Part shown: positions 1 to 8,855 of the stretch, in pieces
Layout: each line of letters begins with the position of its first letter
How positions within the stretch are numbered: the first letter of the stretch is position 1
Assembly (NCBI GenBank): GCA_041846575.1
Contig: JBGZFC010000100.1
Location: 19,735 to 83,734 of the forward strand
Length of the DNA: 64,000 nt
DNA from: JBGZFC01 sp041846575
GTDB lineage: Bacteria; Bacteroidota; Bacteroidia; Bacteroidales; Dysgonomonadaceae
Direction of reading: 5' to 3'
Notes under the pieces: generated by a model
Told to the model about the DNA's origin: nothing
The model's input: only the letters and a program-made list of their open reading frames with translations
Database searches by the model: none
Program-made: the position numbers and the translations under genes

Positions 1-514
1 TGTGCATGTGAAGTCCCGTAACGCCTTCGGGCAGTTGTTTTCCGAGCATTTGGGAGGTAACACCCAATCGTGAGCCAGGCATACTCGGATTGTATAAATC
101 GGTCTTCACTACCGAATATTCGGGATTGATGCGAATACCGCATTTCACATCCTTGCCTGACGATTGTATTTGCGGATAAAACCTGTGAAATTGCGATAGA
201 GAGTTGAATGTTATATGGCTGCTGTATTTCATAAAGGTTGGGAAATCTTCGTCGGTATATACCGGGGCGTAGGTGTGCGCCCGACTACCCATCTCTTCGA
301 AAGCCAATTGAGATTCCGACACAGAACTTGCCGTAGAGTGTTGTATATACTCACGAACAATTGGAAAACTCTTCCAAAGAGCAAAAGCTTTAAATGCCAT
401 AATTATATTTACATCGGCTCGCTCTTTAACCGATTTAATCAATTGCAGATTTTTGCGGAATAAGTTCTCATCCAACACGTAACACGGGGATGGTATTTTT
501 GAAAAGTCAATCAT
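1..514 (-). CDS. nspC: Carboxynorspermidine decarboxylase, N-terminal part (runs off window start)
   Basis: Reading leftwards from the ATG at 512-514, the frame is open to the window edge (171 codons) and gives the N-terminal half of a fold-III PLP decarboxylase. The start IPSPCYVLDE, the PLP-lysine motif MAFKAF (Lys42), HTYAPVYT and HITFNS are typical of NspC, which decarboxylates carboxynorspermidine or carboxyspermidine in the alternative spermidine route common in Bacteroidetes. The C-terminal half, with the second active-site cysteine/aspartate region, lies outside. The start is good because the family begins within a few residues of the IPSP motif. The neighbouring VanZ-like gene is on the same strand and about 40 bp upstream, so co-transcription is possible. 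Confidence 0.88.
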   Translation of the reverse strand, partial: MIDFSKIPSPCYVLDENLFRKNLQLIKSVKERADVNIIMAFKAFALWKSFPIVREYIQHSTASSVSESQLAFEEMGSRAHTYAPVYTDEDFPTFMKYSSHITFNSLSQFHRFYPQIQSSGKDVKCGIRINPEYSVVKTDLYNPSMPGSRLGVTSQMLGKQLPEGVTGLHMH

Positions 515-551
515 AATTATAAGTTGTTTTTGCAAAGATAGAAATAAATAG

Positions 552-950
552 CTATTGTTCCGTTTTTCTCTTTAATAGAATTATTGTTAATAATGCGGCA
601 GATAGAGAGCCTGAAATATCAGCAACGTAATCAGCCACCTCGGCACTTCGATAAGAGAAAAAATACTTCTGCATCAACTCTATTGCTCCGCCATAAACGG
701 AAGGTATTACGATACCCCAAAATATCCATTTCCAAGTTTTTGGATTGCCGTTGTGCAGAAAATAATAATTATAAAGAGATACGGCAGACAGTAAGAAAAA
801 CATACCAAAATGACCTACCTTGTCCCAAGATAAAAGTTTTGGCAGTTTTGGGATGTCATTTGCACCTAACAGACATGTTCCTACAAAAATAAGCAAGCTT
901 ATCGCTATAGGGGCAGCCATATATTTTAAATATCTATCTGTTTTTTTCAT
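552..950 (-). CDS. VanZ-like family membrane protein
   Basis: A 132-residue protein with four predicted membrane helices. The DKVGHFGMFF motif after the first helix and the later IELMQ / DYVADISGS segments are the pattern of VanZ-like proteins, whose biochemical role is not settled outside the teicoplanin-resistance VanZ. The frame is open upstream to an ATG at 1016, but a Bacteroidetes-type -7 box (TATCTTTG on this strand) lies at 971-978, between the two candidate starts. Transcription would begin inside the longer version, so the start at 950 (MKKTDRYL) is preferred. Nothing nearby suggests glycopeptide resistance. Confidence 0.8.
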   Translation of the reverse strand: MKKTDRYLKYMAAPIAISLLIFVGTCLLGANDIPKLPKLLSWDKVGHFGMFFLLSAVSLYNYYFLHNGNPKTWKWIFWGIVIPSVYGGAIELMQKYFFSYRSAEVADYVADISGSLSAALLTIILLKRKTEQ

Positions 951-970
951 AATAGAAATAAAAATGATAC

Positions 971-978
971 CAAAGATA
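971..978 (-). promoter_or_regulatory. Bacteroidetes-type -7 box for the VanZ-like gene
   Basis: On the minus strand this is TATCTTTG, an exact TAnnTTTG match 20 bases upstream of the ATG at 950. No convincing TTTG is present 19 bases further upstream, so only the -7 element is supported. Its main value is to argue against the longer ORF start at 1016. Confidence 0.5.
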
Positions 979-1098
979 CATTGAATTTGCTTATCTTGTC
1001 TGTAATTTAAAAACATATAACTAAAACTTACGGATTTTTTAATAAAAAATTCGTTTCTTTGCCGTATGTTTTAAAACAAATGATTTCAGTTTACAAAA

Positions 1099-2811
1099 AT
1101 GAAAAAGATACTAATTTGTGCTTATATAACTATTCTTGCAATCTCGCTTCAGGCTCAAATAAAACAAGAAGAGAAAAATCAAAAAAACTACAATATTTAT
1201 AAGAATATAGATGTTTTCAATTCTGTTGTCAAGGAAGTAGATATGTATTATGTAGATAGTGTAAAGGTTGACAGTTTGATAAACAGGACAATACACAATA
1301 TGTTGGCAGGTTTAGACCCCTATACGGAGTTTTATTCTGATGAAAATATTGATGATTTGCGATTTATGACAACCGGAAAATATGCCGGAGTTGGCTCTAT
1401 TATTTCTTATAACAACGGACGAGTGATAATAAATGAGCCTTATAAAGGAATGCCTGCAGACAAAGCCGAATTGAAAGCCGGAGATATTATTCTTGAGGTC
1501 AATGGAAAAGATATGCGAAATGCTAACGTGAAAGAGGTTAGCGACGAGTTGAGAGGAACACCCGGAACAGATTTGAAACTTAAAATACAACGACCCGGCG
1601 AAACAAAAGAGCGTATTATTGCTCTTAAGAGAGAAAAAATAGAGATAGACCCGATAACGCATTACGGTATTTATGATGATAATGTAGGTTATATTCATTT
1701 CAGCTCATTTACCAACGGCAGCTCTAAAAGAGTAGAAGAGTCATTTGTTGATTTGAAAAAGAGAGGAGCCGAGTCGCTTATCCTCGATTTGCGAGGAAAT
1801 GGCGGCGGTATTATGGAGGAGGCTATAAATATTATCAACTTTTTCGTTAGAAAAGGGCGGGAAGTAGTTTCAACCAAAGGAAAGGTAAAACAGTGGGACA
1901 GGGTTTATCGCACGCAAGCTCATCCGATTGATACTATTATTCCTATAGCAGTTCTTATTGATACAGGTTCGGCGTCGGCATCGGAGATTGTAGCGGGGGC
2001 ATTGCAAGACCTTGACAGAGCTGTGATTATTGGCAATCGTTCTTTTGGTAAAGGATTGGTGCAAACTCCACGTGAATTGCCTTATGGTTACAATATGAAG
2101 ATTACTACTGCCAAATATTATATTCCGAGTGGACGCAGTATTCAGGTATTGGACTATTCGCACAGAAATTCTGATGGCTCTGTAGCCCGTGTTCCGGATA
2201 GTTTGACCAATGTTTTCAAAACCGTTAACGGTCGCGAAGTGAGAGATGGCGGAGGAATAACACCTGATTTTATTATCCCGTTAGAGCAAAGTGCAACAAT
2301 AGTATATTACTTAATGGCAGATAACATAATCTTTGACTTTGTAACCGATTGGGTGCAGAAAAACCCAAAAATTGCGTCGGTGAAAGAGTTTGGTTTGTCG
2401 GAAGATGATTACGTTGCTTTTAAATCTTTTGTGAAAAGTAAAAATTTTAAATACGACCAAATGAGTATTCGCTCGTTGCAATCACTGAAAAATATCATGG
2501 AATTCGAACGCTATTTCGATAATGCAGCAGAGGAGTACAAGGCATTGGAAAACAAGTTGCAGCCAAATCTCGACAGAGATTTAGAACTTTTCAAAAAAGA
2601 GATTATGTCGTATATTGAAACCGAAATCGTAAAACGATATTACTATAAAGAGGGTATGTTGATACGAGAGTTGCTTGCCGATCCGGTTATGGAAAAAGCT
2701 ATCGAGGTTTTGAAAAACAAACAGCTCTACAATATCGTGTTGAAACCAAAACCAGATAATATGCCTTCGGCTGAAGAGTTGAAGGAGAAACTGAAAGAGC
2801 CATATCTGTAA
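1099..2811 (+). CDS. S41 family C-terminal processing peptidase (CtpA/Prc-like)
   Basis: A 570-residue exported serine protease. Order: signal peptide (residues 1-20, ending SLQAQ), a helical lead-in, a PDZ domain (about 85-180, with YAGVGS and the LKAGDIILEVNG carboxylate-binding region), the S41 catalytic core (about 190-370), and a helical C-terminal extension of nearly 200 residues. The catalytic dyad is visible: Ser293 in GSASASE and Lys318 in SFGKG, the 25-residue spacing usual for CtpA/CtpB. Family members trim or degrade periplasmic and envelope proteins at their C-termini. It stands alone: the gene before is divergent, and the damaged mgtC follows after 207 bp. Confidence 0.93.
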   Translation: MKKILICAYITILAISLQAQIKQEEKNQKNYNIYKNIDVFNSVVKEVDMYYVDSVKVDSLINRTIHNMLAGLDPYTEFYSDENIDDLRFMTTGKYAGVGSIISYNNGRVIINEPYKGMPADKAELKAGDIILEVNGKDMRNANVKEVSDELRGTPGTDLKLKIQRPGETKERIIALKREKIEIDPITHYGIYDDNVGYIHFSSFTNGSSKRVEESFVDLKKRGAESLILDLRGNGGGIMEEAINIINFFVRKGREVVSTKGKVKQWDRVYRTQAHPIDTIIPIAVLIDTGSASASEIVAGALQDLDRAVIIGNRSFGKGLVQTPRELPYGYNMKITTAKYYIPSGRSIQVLDYSHRNSDGSVARVPDSLTNVFKTVNGREVRDGGGITPDFIIPLEQSATIVYYLMADNIIFDFVTDWVQKNPKIASVKEFGLSEDDYVAFKSFVKSKNFKYDQMSIRSLQSLKNIMEFERYFDNAAEEYKALENKLQPNLDRDLELFKKEIMSYIETEIVKRYYYKEGMLIRELLADPVMEKAIEVLKNKQLYNIVLKPKPDNMPSAEELKEKLKEPYL

Positions 2812-3018
2812 AGTATTGAGTTTCTGAAAGGGCGTGGTACGCGTTTCGGATTGTGAGTTTCGTGATTTAGGAAACGAAGACTTTTTGTTCATTATAAAAG
2901 ACTATTTTGTAAGGATTTGCAATCCTGACTTTCCGATAGTCTGCTTGTTTACTGAATACCACGTGAGAGGATTAGCGAGGAGTCAAGTGTTATTAATTGT
3001 GCATAAATATTATAAATT

Positions 3019-3461
3019 ATGACTATTTTATCATTTATACTGCGACTCTTGGTTGCCGCTGCAGCCGGAGGAGCGGTCGGTTTAGAGCGACAGATAAGTA
3101 ATAAAAGTGCCGGATTGCGGACAAATGCTTTAGTGGCGGTTGGTTCTTGTATTTATGTGCTTGTTAATCTGCGTATTATGGGTACAACAGGCGGGCACGG
3201 ATTATCGGACAAATTGTTACGGGTATAGGATTTTTGGGTGCAGGTGTTATTATGCACAAAGGAACTAACGTACAAGGTTTGACTACTGCCGCCACTATTT
3301 GGTGCAGTGCTGCTCTTGGAGTGCTTGCAGGATTAAATCTTTTCTTAGAGGCATTAGTGTCTTCAGTGTTGATTATCACTGTTAATTCCGCATTTAAAAT
3401 AGCTGACAGGTTTATCGGAAATCATGATGTTGAAGGGAAAAATGATTCGAAAATGAATTGA
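3019..3461 (+). pseudogene. MgtC/SapB-family membrane protein, frameshifted
   Basis: Two overlapping frames together give one MgtC-type protein. The first (from ATG 3019) has hydrophobic helices and GGAVGLERQ, and after TTGGHG it runs into a stop at 3226-3228. Switching to the -1 frame near 3190-3200 restores RIIGQIVTGIGFLGAGVIMHKG, the hallmark MgtC core, and continues to a stop at 3459-3461. The pieces total about 147 residues, so most of the membrane domain is present but in two frames, as if one base were missing in the GC-rich stretch around 3191-3200. A natural frameshift mutation, a sequencing error and recoding are all possible; mutation or error is more likely, since no slippery heptamer was recognised. 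MgtC proteins are associated with growth at low Mg2+ and with modulation of membrane ATPases. Confidence 0.8.
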
Positions 3462-3483
3462 AAAGATAAACTTTTAAGTAAAC

Positions 3484-4332
3484 CTACATCACTTTGTACA
3501 AAATTATTCCGGTGCACGATTTTTGTATAGAGCAGTATTCAGATACTGTTCTTTTGTCGATTATGACTTTTTTCTTGTTGCTCGATGCATGAATAAAATA
3601 CAGTTTGTTTTTGTGACGGAATGTAAATCCAATATGTGAGGTGTCTAATCCTTTTACGGATGTAGTAAATGCAATTACAGCCAAGTGTGGAATTCGGTTT
3701 TCGATTTTCGATATTCTGTTTTGAGGGATATAGTAGAATCCTCCACGTGAATTTATACTGTTTTCTGTCTTTCTTATTTTGAAAATCATACCCTTATCGT
3801 TTTCTAACTGTCGATATAAATTTGGATTGGAACTCATAAATCGGATAGTTTTTTTCTCTAATATTCCGCCAAAATTTTCGGTTAGCGGTTGTAGGTTTTC
3901 TTTAGATACATTATCGAATGCCCAGTCAGATGTGTAGTGCAGTCGCGAATCGTAGCCGTTTACTATCCCGTTTCTGTAACGTATGTTTTGTAGATTAGCA
4001 GTAAAATCTTGAAACAGAGTGTCGCCTGCCAAAACCGTTTTGGTAAGTGCCATAACGTTCTCAACAAAAGTTACACAATCCAAAGCCCGCAAATTGACAA
4101 CCAATTTCTCGGTTTCGTTCTTCTCTAATGTTGCCGTTTCGTATGGCGTATCTAAGAAAAAAAGAGCTGTTTTTTCCAAAACCGTATCTTTAGATGTCTC
4201 TCTATATGGTTTGATATAAGAGATATACCTGTTGAATATGGTTGTATCTTCATTTGTGAAATCCATTTCTTGTGCAAAGATTGATTCGCAAACAAATAGG
4301 AAAAGCGCTAAATAGAATAGTGTTGATTTCAT
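3484..4332 (-). CDS. DUF1460 protein, N-acetylmuramoyl-L-alanine amidase-like
   Basis: A 282-residue exported protein with a signal peptide (residues 1-20, ending SIFAQ). It carries the DUF1460 signature: LDCVTFVEN, containing the likely nucleophile Cys at the head of a helix as in NlpC/P60-like folds, then LDTSHIGFTF with the partner His, and YFIHASS near the C-terminus. Members of this family have been described as cell-wall amidase-like cysteine hydrolases common in Bacteroidetes. It is convergent with the broken mgtC gene and separated from it by 22 bp. A CAAAGATA on the plus strand at 4355-4362 is a -7-like box for this gene. Confidence 0.85.
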   Translation of the reverse strand: MKSTLFYLALFLFVCESIFAQEMDFTNEDTTIFNRYISYIKPYRETSKDTVLEKTALFFLDTPYETATLEKNETEKLVVNLRALDCVTFVENVMALTKTVLAGDTLFQDFTANLQNIRYRNGIVNGYDSRLHYTSDWAFDNVSKENLQPLTENFGGILEKKTIRFMSSNPNLYRQLENDKGMIFKIRKTENSINSRGGFYYIPQNRISKIENRIPHLAVIAFTTSVKGLDTSHIGFTFRHKNKLYFIHASSNKKKVIIDKRTVSEYCSIQKSCTGIILYKVM

Positions 4333-4700
4333 CTGTTTTATTTTCTGATTAGCCCAAAGATACTAATATTTTGATAAATCGAACTAAATTTTTTGTGGAA
4401 TTTTTTTTTGTTTTCCGCTATTCTGTAGCATTTTAGCTGTTATATTTTATCCATTGGCTGGCAAAAGAGCATTAGCTTAATGGGAGCATAGACCAAATAT
4501 ATTTGTAATGTTTGAGTTATGATAAGAATTTGATATTGGCTGTACCTAATATCTCCCAAAAGGTTTCGTGCTTGAGCGACACCAATCACAAACCATCACT
4601 CACAATAAATAATTCCAAAATCGTAAATGATTTTTCTATGTATTATCTTTGAAAAGATATTAAAAAAGCAATTATCCGGTATCGTGTGAAAAAAATGTGC

Positions 4701-4708
4701 TATTTTTG
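4701..4708 (+). promoter_or_regulatory. -7 box (TATTTTTG) upstream of the Crp/Fnr gene
   Basis: TATTTTTG matches TAnnTTTG exactly and lies 66 bases before the start codon. No TTTG stands at the expected -33 position. If it is the promoter, transcription begins near 4714 and the paired inverted sequence at 4730-4763 lies in the 5' untranslated leader. The rest of the 442-bp gap from 4333 contains no gene that I can support. Confidence 0.45.
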
Positions 4709-4729
4709 CACTAAAGAACATTTCTTTTG

Positions 4730-4763
4730 GAAACTGTTTCTTGGAAAAATTAGAAACAGTTTC
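4730..4763 (+). promoter_or_regulatory. Inverted repeat of two near-palindromes in the Crp/Fnr leader
   Basis: GAAACTGTTTC at 4730-4740 and GAAACAGTTTC at 4753-4763 are exact reverse complements. Each is also a palindrome around its central base (GAAAC-N-GTTTC). The second copy ends 11 bases before the start codon, where a ribosome would bind. It could be an 11-bp stem with a 12-nt loop in the mRNA, or a double operator for a dimeric regulator, plausibly the Crp/Fnr protein itself. There is no U-run directly after it, so it is not a good terminator. Confidence 0.55.
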
Positions 4764-4774
4764 TTAATTTATTT

Positions 4775-5476
4775 ATGCAGACAAAAGTCAATGAGATAGA
4801 AAATCTACCTTCTATATTAACCGATATATGGGGTATGCTTGACGAAAGCGAGCAACAGATTATCAAGAATGATGCCCGAATTGTTCATTTCAAAAAAAAT
4901 GAAATAATTTATTCGCATGGGGAAATTCCGACTGATTTGTTGGTGCTTTGTGAAGGGCAAGTAAAGATTTTTAATAGCGGTGTTGGAGGAAGAACTCAAA
5001 TTGTTCGGATGATAAAGCCGATAGAATATTTTGGGTATAGAGCCTATTTTGCCGGTGAATCTTTCATCACAGCAGCATCGGCATTCGAAAACTCTACGGT
5101 ATGTATGGTTTCGATGGATATTGTTAAAGAACTAATCGCAACAAACAGTAAATTAGCTTCGTTTTTTATCCGCTTGCTCTCTGTCGATTTGGGAATTGCC
5201 GACCAAAGGATAGTAAACTTAACTCAAAAACATATTCGAGGAAGGTTGGCTGAAACTCTGATTTTTTTAAGAGAAAACTACGGGTTAGAAGATGACGGGG
5301 CAACCATAAATGTATATTTGGCAAGAGAAGATTTGGCAAACCTGTCGAATATGACTACATCAAACGCTATTAGAACTCTATCTGCTTTTGTAGAAGAGAA
5401 AATTATAGCTCTGAATGGGAGGAAAATAAATATAATTGACGAGCAAAAACTGCGAAAAATAAGTACAAATGGTTAG
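4775..5476 (+). CDS. Crp/Fnr family transcriptional regulator
   Basis: A 233-residue regulator with an N-terminal cyclic-nucleotide-binding-type beta barrel (about residues 25-140, with KKNEIIYSHGE and LVLCEGQVKIF), a dimerisation helix (about 140-165), and a C-terminal winged helix (about 165-225, including LAREDLANLSNMTTSNAIRTL as recognition region). The FNR-type N-terminal four-cysteine cluster is absent, so it is not a canonical oxygen sensor. The standard cAMP-binding residues are not clearly conserved, and its effector is unknown. The preceding paired palindromes suggest autoregulation. The GH3 gene follows on the same strand after 68 bp and may be co-transcribed. Confidence 0.9.
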   Translation: MQTKVNEIENLPSILTDIWGMLDESEQQIIKNDARIVHFKKNEIIYSHGEIPTDLLVLCEGQVKIFNSGVGGRTQIVRMIKPIEYFGYRAYFAGESFITAASAFENSTVCMVSMDIVKELIATNSKLASFFIRLLSVDLGIADQRIVNLTQKHIRGRLAETLIFLRENYGLEDDGATINVYLAREDLANLSNMTTSNAIRTLSAFVEEKIIALNGRKINIIDEQKLRKISTNG

Positions 5477-5544
5477 TTATTTGTATTTATTCTTTATATC
5501 TGATTAAAAGTTGTGTAAAACAGGCTCAAAATGATAAAACAGAA

Positions 5545-7053
5545 ATGAGAAGAATTATAAACTCAATAGTAAAATCCTATTACAAACCGATTGAGGAGTT
5601 TCTCAAGAATCCGATTGGTACACAAGAAGCTACTTTGAAGTATCTTGTTGAGCATGGAAGAAATACATATTTTGGTCAAGAATACAAATTTGAGGAAATC
5701 AAAAGTATATCAGATTTTCAAAATAGTGTACCCGTACATTCATACGAAGATTTACGTCCATACCTTGATAAGATTTTAGTTGAGAAGAAGTCAAATGTGT
5801 TGTGGAATACACCTGTTAAGTGGTTCGCTATGTCGAGCGGAACTACCGAAGATAAAAGTAAATATATACCCGTTACGCAAGAGGCTTTAAAAAATTGCCA
5901 TTACAGATGTGGTTACCACATGTTAGCTTTGTATGCAAATCATCATCCCGACACATCATATCTGCTCGGCAAAACTCTTGTTTTGGGAGGTAGTCAGCAG
6001 GTGAATTCGATAGGTAATGGTATATATACAGGCGATGTGTCAGCTATTTTAATGAAAAACATGCCACGTATCGTAAAACTTGCAAGAACGCCCGAAAGCA
6101 TAGCGTTGATAGCCGATTGGGAAGAGAAGTTGCAAAAGCTTACCGATTACGCCATAAAAAAAGATATACGCGCTTTCGTGGGAGTGCCTTCGTGGATGTT
6201 GGTTTTGTTGAAGAAAATCGTGAACGATACACAGACTTCTATTCCCGAATTGTGGCCCAATTTGGAGGTATTCTTTCATGGAGGCGTAAGTTTTACACCG
6301 TTCCGAGAGCAATACGAAAAACTAATCCCTTCCGAAAAAATGAGATATTGGGAAACCTATAATGCATCGGAAGGTTTTTTCGGAGTTCAATACTCGCCCG
6401 ATTCAAAAGATCTCTTGCTTCTGCTCGATAACGAAATTTTTTACGAATTTATCCCATCATCAGAGTACAACAAAGAAAATCCTACAGTAATTCCTTTAAG
6501 CGAAGTGAAGGTAGGTGAGCAGTACGCGATGATTATATCTACAAGTGGCGGTTTGTGGCGTTATAAAATTGGCGATACAGTAGAATTTTCTTCCACAAGT
6601 CCGTATCTGTTTAAAATTACGGGACGTACTAAGCAATTTATCAATGCTTTCGGCGAAGAGTTGATTGTTGACAATGCCGACAGGGCTATCGATGAAGCAT
6701 GCCGACAAACCGGAGCAAAAATTACCGAATATACGGCAGCACCTATCTATTTTGACGATAAAAGTAACGGCGCACATGAGTGGTTAATTGAATTCGCGAC
6801 AACTCCGTCAAGCTTAGATAAGTTTATTGACGTTCTCGACAAGACGTTGCAGAAAGTCAACTCTGATTATGAGGCTAAAAGATCGTACAACCTTTCGCTC
6901 GGATTACCTGTAGTTAGAGTAATAGAAGAGGGTGGATTTTACAAATGGATGCAACTTAGAGATAAGGTCGGTGGACAAAACAAAGTCCCCAAATTATCTA
7001 ACGACAGAAAATATGTCGATAATATTTGCGATTTTTTTAATTTAAATTCCTAA
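5545..7053 (+). CDS. GH3 family protein (acyl-adenylate/amide synthetase-like)
   Basis: A 502-residue member of the GH3 family, the ANL-superfamily branch named after plant auxin-responsive genes and common in Bacteroidetes with unknown substrates. The ATP-binding P-loop-like motif SSGTTEDKSKYIP is at about residues 95-107. Further ANL landmarks are FFHGGVSFTPF, YNASEGFFG (adenine-binding region), SGGLWRYKIGDTVEF and the hinge TGRTKQFINAFGEEL. Length matches the bacterial family. By family it should adenylate a carboxylate and may join it to an amine; no substrate can be deduced here. It follows the Crp/Fnr gene closely. Confidence 0.87.
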   Translation: MRRIINSIVKSYYKPIEEFLKNPIGTQEATLKYLVEHGRNTYFGQEYKFEEIKSISDFQNSVPVHSYEDLRPYLDKILVEKKSNVLWNTPVKWFAMSSGTTEDKSKYIPVTQEALKNCHYRCGYHMLALYANHHPDTSYLLGKTLVLGGSQQVNSIGNGIYTGDVSAILMKNMPRIVKLARTPESIALIADWEEKLQKLTDYAIKKDIRAFVGVPSWMLVLLKKIVNDTQTSIPELWPNLEVFFHGGVSFTPFREQYEKLIPSEKMRYWETYNASEGFFGVQYSPDSKDLLLLLDNEIFYEFIPSSEYNKENPTVIPLSEVKVGEQYAMIISTSGGLWRYKIGDTVEFSSTSPYLFKITGRTKQFINAFGEELIVDNADRAIDEACRQTGAKITEYTAAPIYFDDKSNGAHEWLIEFATTPSSLDKFIDVLDKTLQKVNSDYEAKRSYNLSLGLPVVRVIEEGGFYKWMQLRDKVGGQNKVPKLSNDRKYVDNICDFFNLNS

Positions 7054-7128
7054 AATAGAATAAAAACCACTCGTGATTACGTTATAATCAGAAACTTTGC
7101 GTAAATTTGCGCATTAAAACGTCTTTTT

Positions 7129-7956
7129 GTGAAAATGAGAATAAAACCGATATATTTTCTACTTCTTATCATCATGTTCGTGTTGACCGGAGCATGCGGA
7201 GAATACAACAAGGTTCTTAAAAGTACGGACCGCGACTATAAATACAGCTACGCCAAACAGTCTTTCGAAAAAAAGAAATACGACAGGTCTATTACACTGC
7301 TCGAAGAGTTGGTGCCTTTCTTTAAAGGAACAGACAAAGCCGAAGAGTCTCTATATCTTTTAGCCCAAAGCTATTATAATACAAAAGACTACCTCTCTGC
7401 AACAGAGGTGTTTACAACCTATTACAACACATTCCCCAACGGTGAGTATGCAGAACCATCGCTTTTTTACTCGGCTTATGGTATGTATTTAGACTCGCCC
7501 GATGCACGTCTCGATCAAAGCAAAACATATAAAGCCATAGCTGAATTTTCCCGCTATTTAGAAACCTATCCCGATAGCGAAAGAGCAGTAGAAGCGAAAA
7601 ATCACATGTTTGCTTTACAAGAAAAGTTGGCTCTTAAGGAGTTGAAATCGGCTCAGTTGTATCTTGATTTGGGCAATTATATGGGCAATAACTACGAGTC
7701 GGCGGTAATTGTGGCACGGGAAGCCTTGAAAAATTATCCATATTCTAAATATGCCGAAGACTATCAGATGGTTATATTGCGAGCCAAATATGAATTCGCG
7801 TTAAAAAGTGCTCCGGAGTTGCAACCCGAAAGATTCCGTGTTGTAGTGGACGAATATTTTAATTATAAAAATACATATCCCGATGGCAAACACTTTCATG
7901 AAGCAGAGAAGTACTACAAACAAGCTCTCTCAAAAATAGAAAATTTGCCGTCATAA
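7129..7956 (+). CDS. bamD: Outer membrane protein assembly lipoprotein BamD
   Basis: A 275-residue lipoprotein. A short signal sequence ends in the lipobox LTGAC (Cys at about residue 24), followed by at least five TPR-like helical repeats. EKKKYDRSITLLEELV, ESLYLLAQSYYNTKDYLSA and YPDSERAVEAKNHM match the BamD/ComL family. BamD is the essential partner of BamA in inserting beta-barrel proteins into the outer membrane. It starts the conserved Bacteroidetes trio bamD, omega subunit, DUF4293, with gaps of 35 and 6 bp that suggest one operon. TAAATTTG at 7102-7109 is a candidate -7 box just upstream. Confidence 0.92.
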   Translation: MKMRIKPIYFLLLIIMFVLTGACGEYNKVLKSTDRDYKYSYAKQSFEKKKYDRSITLLEELVPFFKGTDKAEESLYLLAQSYYNTKDYLSATEVFTTYYNTFPNGEYAEPSLFYSAYGMYLDSPDARLDQSKTYKAIAEFSRYLETYPDSERAVEAKNHMFALQEKLALKELKSAQLYLDLGNYMGNNYESAVIVAREALKNYPYSKYAEDYQMVILRAKYEFALKSAPELQPERFRVVVDEYFNYKNTYPDGKHFHEAEKYYKQALSKIENLPS

Positions 7957-7991
7957 TTTATACTTAAAACAAAAAATAACAAAATTTAACA

Positions 7992-8324
7992 ATGGATTAT
8001 AGAAGAGTAAATGCGAGTGTGAATACTGAAACTCGCGATGTTATGGAATTATCCGAACAGGTTGGTAATGTGTACGAAACCGTTAGAATTATCGGTAAGA
8101 GAGCCAATCAGTTGTCAGTTCAAATGAAGCAAGATTTAGATGCTAAACTACAAGAATTCGCTTCATACTCCGATAATTTAGAGGAAGTTCACGAAAATCA
8201 CGAACAGATAGAAATTTCACGTTTCTATGAAAAATTACCTAAACCCACATTGATAGCTATCAAAGAGTGGGAAGATGATAATGTTTACTATCGCAATCCT
8301 ACAAGAGAAAAAGATCAGTTTTAA
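7992..8324 (+). CDS. rpoZ: RNA polymerase omega subunit, Bacteroidetes type
   Basis: A 110-residue protein of the divergent omega family found in Bacteroidetes. The central NVYETVRIIGKRANQLS segment corresponds to the conserved omega helix, where canonical omega has a similar arginine-alanine-rich motif. The C-terminal tail PKPTLIAIKEWEDDNVYYR is lineage-typical. Omega helps fold and hold the beta-prime subunit. Its place between bamD and the DUF4293 gene is the arrangement expected in this phylum. Confidence 0.87.
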   Translation: MDYRRVNASVNTETRDVMELSEQVGNVYETVRIIGKRANQLSVQMKQDLDAKLQEFASYSDNLEEVHENHEQIEISRFYEKLPKPTLIAIKEWEDDNVYYRNPTREKDQF

Positions 8325-8330
8325 AATATT

Positions 8331-8783
8331 ATGTTACAACGTATTCAATCTGTTTTTCTTTTGCTTGCTTCTGCTTGTATGCTTGTAGCATCGGTTACCG
8401 GTATTATATTTTTTACTTGTGCAGAGGGAGTGCTTCGTGTTGAGGCTATGGGCATGTATATTGGTGAAGAGCAAAAAGTTTCTACTTGGGGATTGTTTGT
8501 ATTGGGTGCTATAAGTTCGGTTCTGGCTTTAATTACTGTTTTTCAATATAAAAGACGTATGTTGCAGATACGATTTTCCATTTTTAATGCAATACTGATA
8601 TTGGGCTTTTATCTGTATTTGGGATTTATGATTTTTTATGTCAATCGAACAGTACCATTGAAATTTGAAACAATTGGAATCGGTATAACAATGCCAATTA
8701 TTGCATTTATTCTTACTATATTGGCGATTAGAAAAATAGGAGCAGACGAAGCACTTGTTAGGTCGTTGGATAGATTGAGATAA
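8331..8783 (+). CDS. DUF4293 family membrane protein
   Basis: A 150-residue protein with four predicted membrane helices (about residues 5-30, 50-70, 80-105, 115-135). MLQRIQSVFLLL and the two-plus-two helix arrangement fit DUF4293, a Bacteroidetes-restricted family of unknown function regularly encoded after the omega subunit. It starts 6 bp after rpoZ, so it is almost certainly translated from the same message. Confidence 0.85.
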   Translation: MLQRIQSVFLLLASACMLVASVTGIIFFTCAEGVLRVEAMGMYIGEEQKVSTWGLFVLGAISSVLALITVFQYKRRMLQIRFSIFNAILILGFYLYLGFMIFYVNRTVPLKFETIGIGITMPIIAFILTILAIRKIGADEALVRSLDRLR

Positions 8784-8855
8784 TAACTGTTTTTGACTAT
8801 TAGCCTTTGATTTTAATTGGTCAATTGACTATTATATAATTTACAAACTTAAAAA

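Noticed and set aside
2834..3022. 62-codon open frame between the S41 protease and mgtC genes
   Set aside because: No recognisable similarity, starts 22 bp after the protease stop without a clear signal, and composition looks non-coding.
4465..4520. Sequence resembling a tRNA D-arm (AGCTTAATGGGAGCAT)
   Set aside because: No anticodon stem with a 7-nt loop, no T-arm with a TTCGAATC-like loop, and no acceptor pairing nearby.
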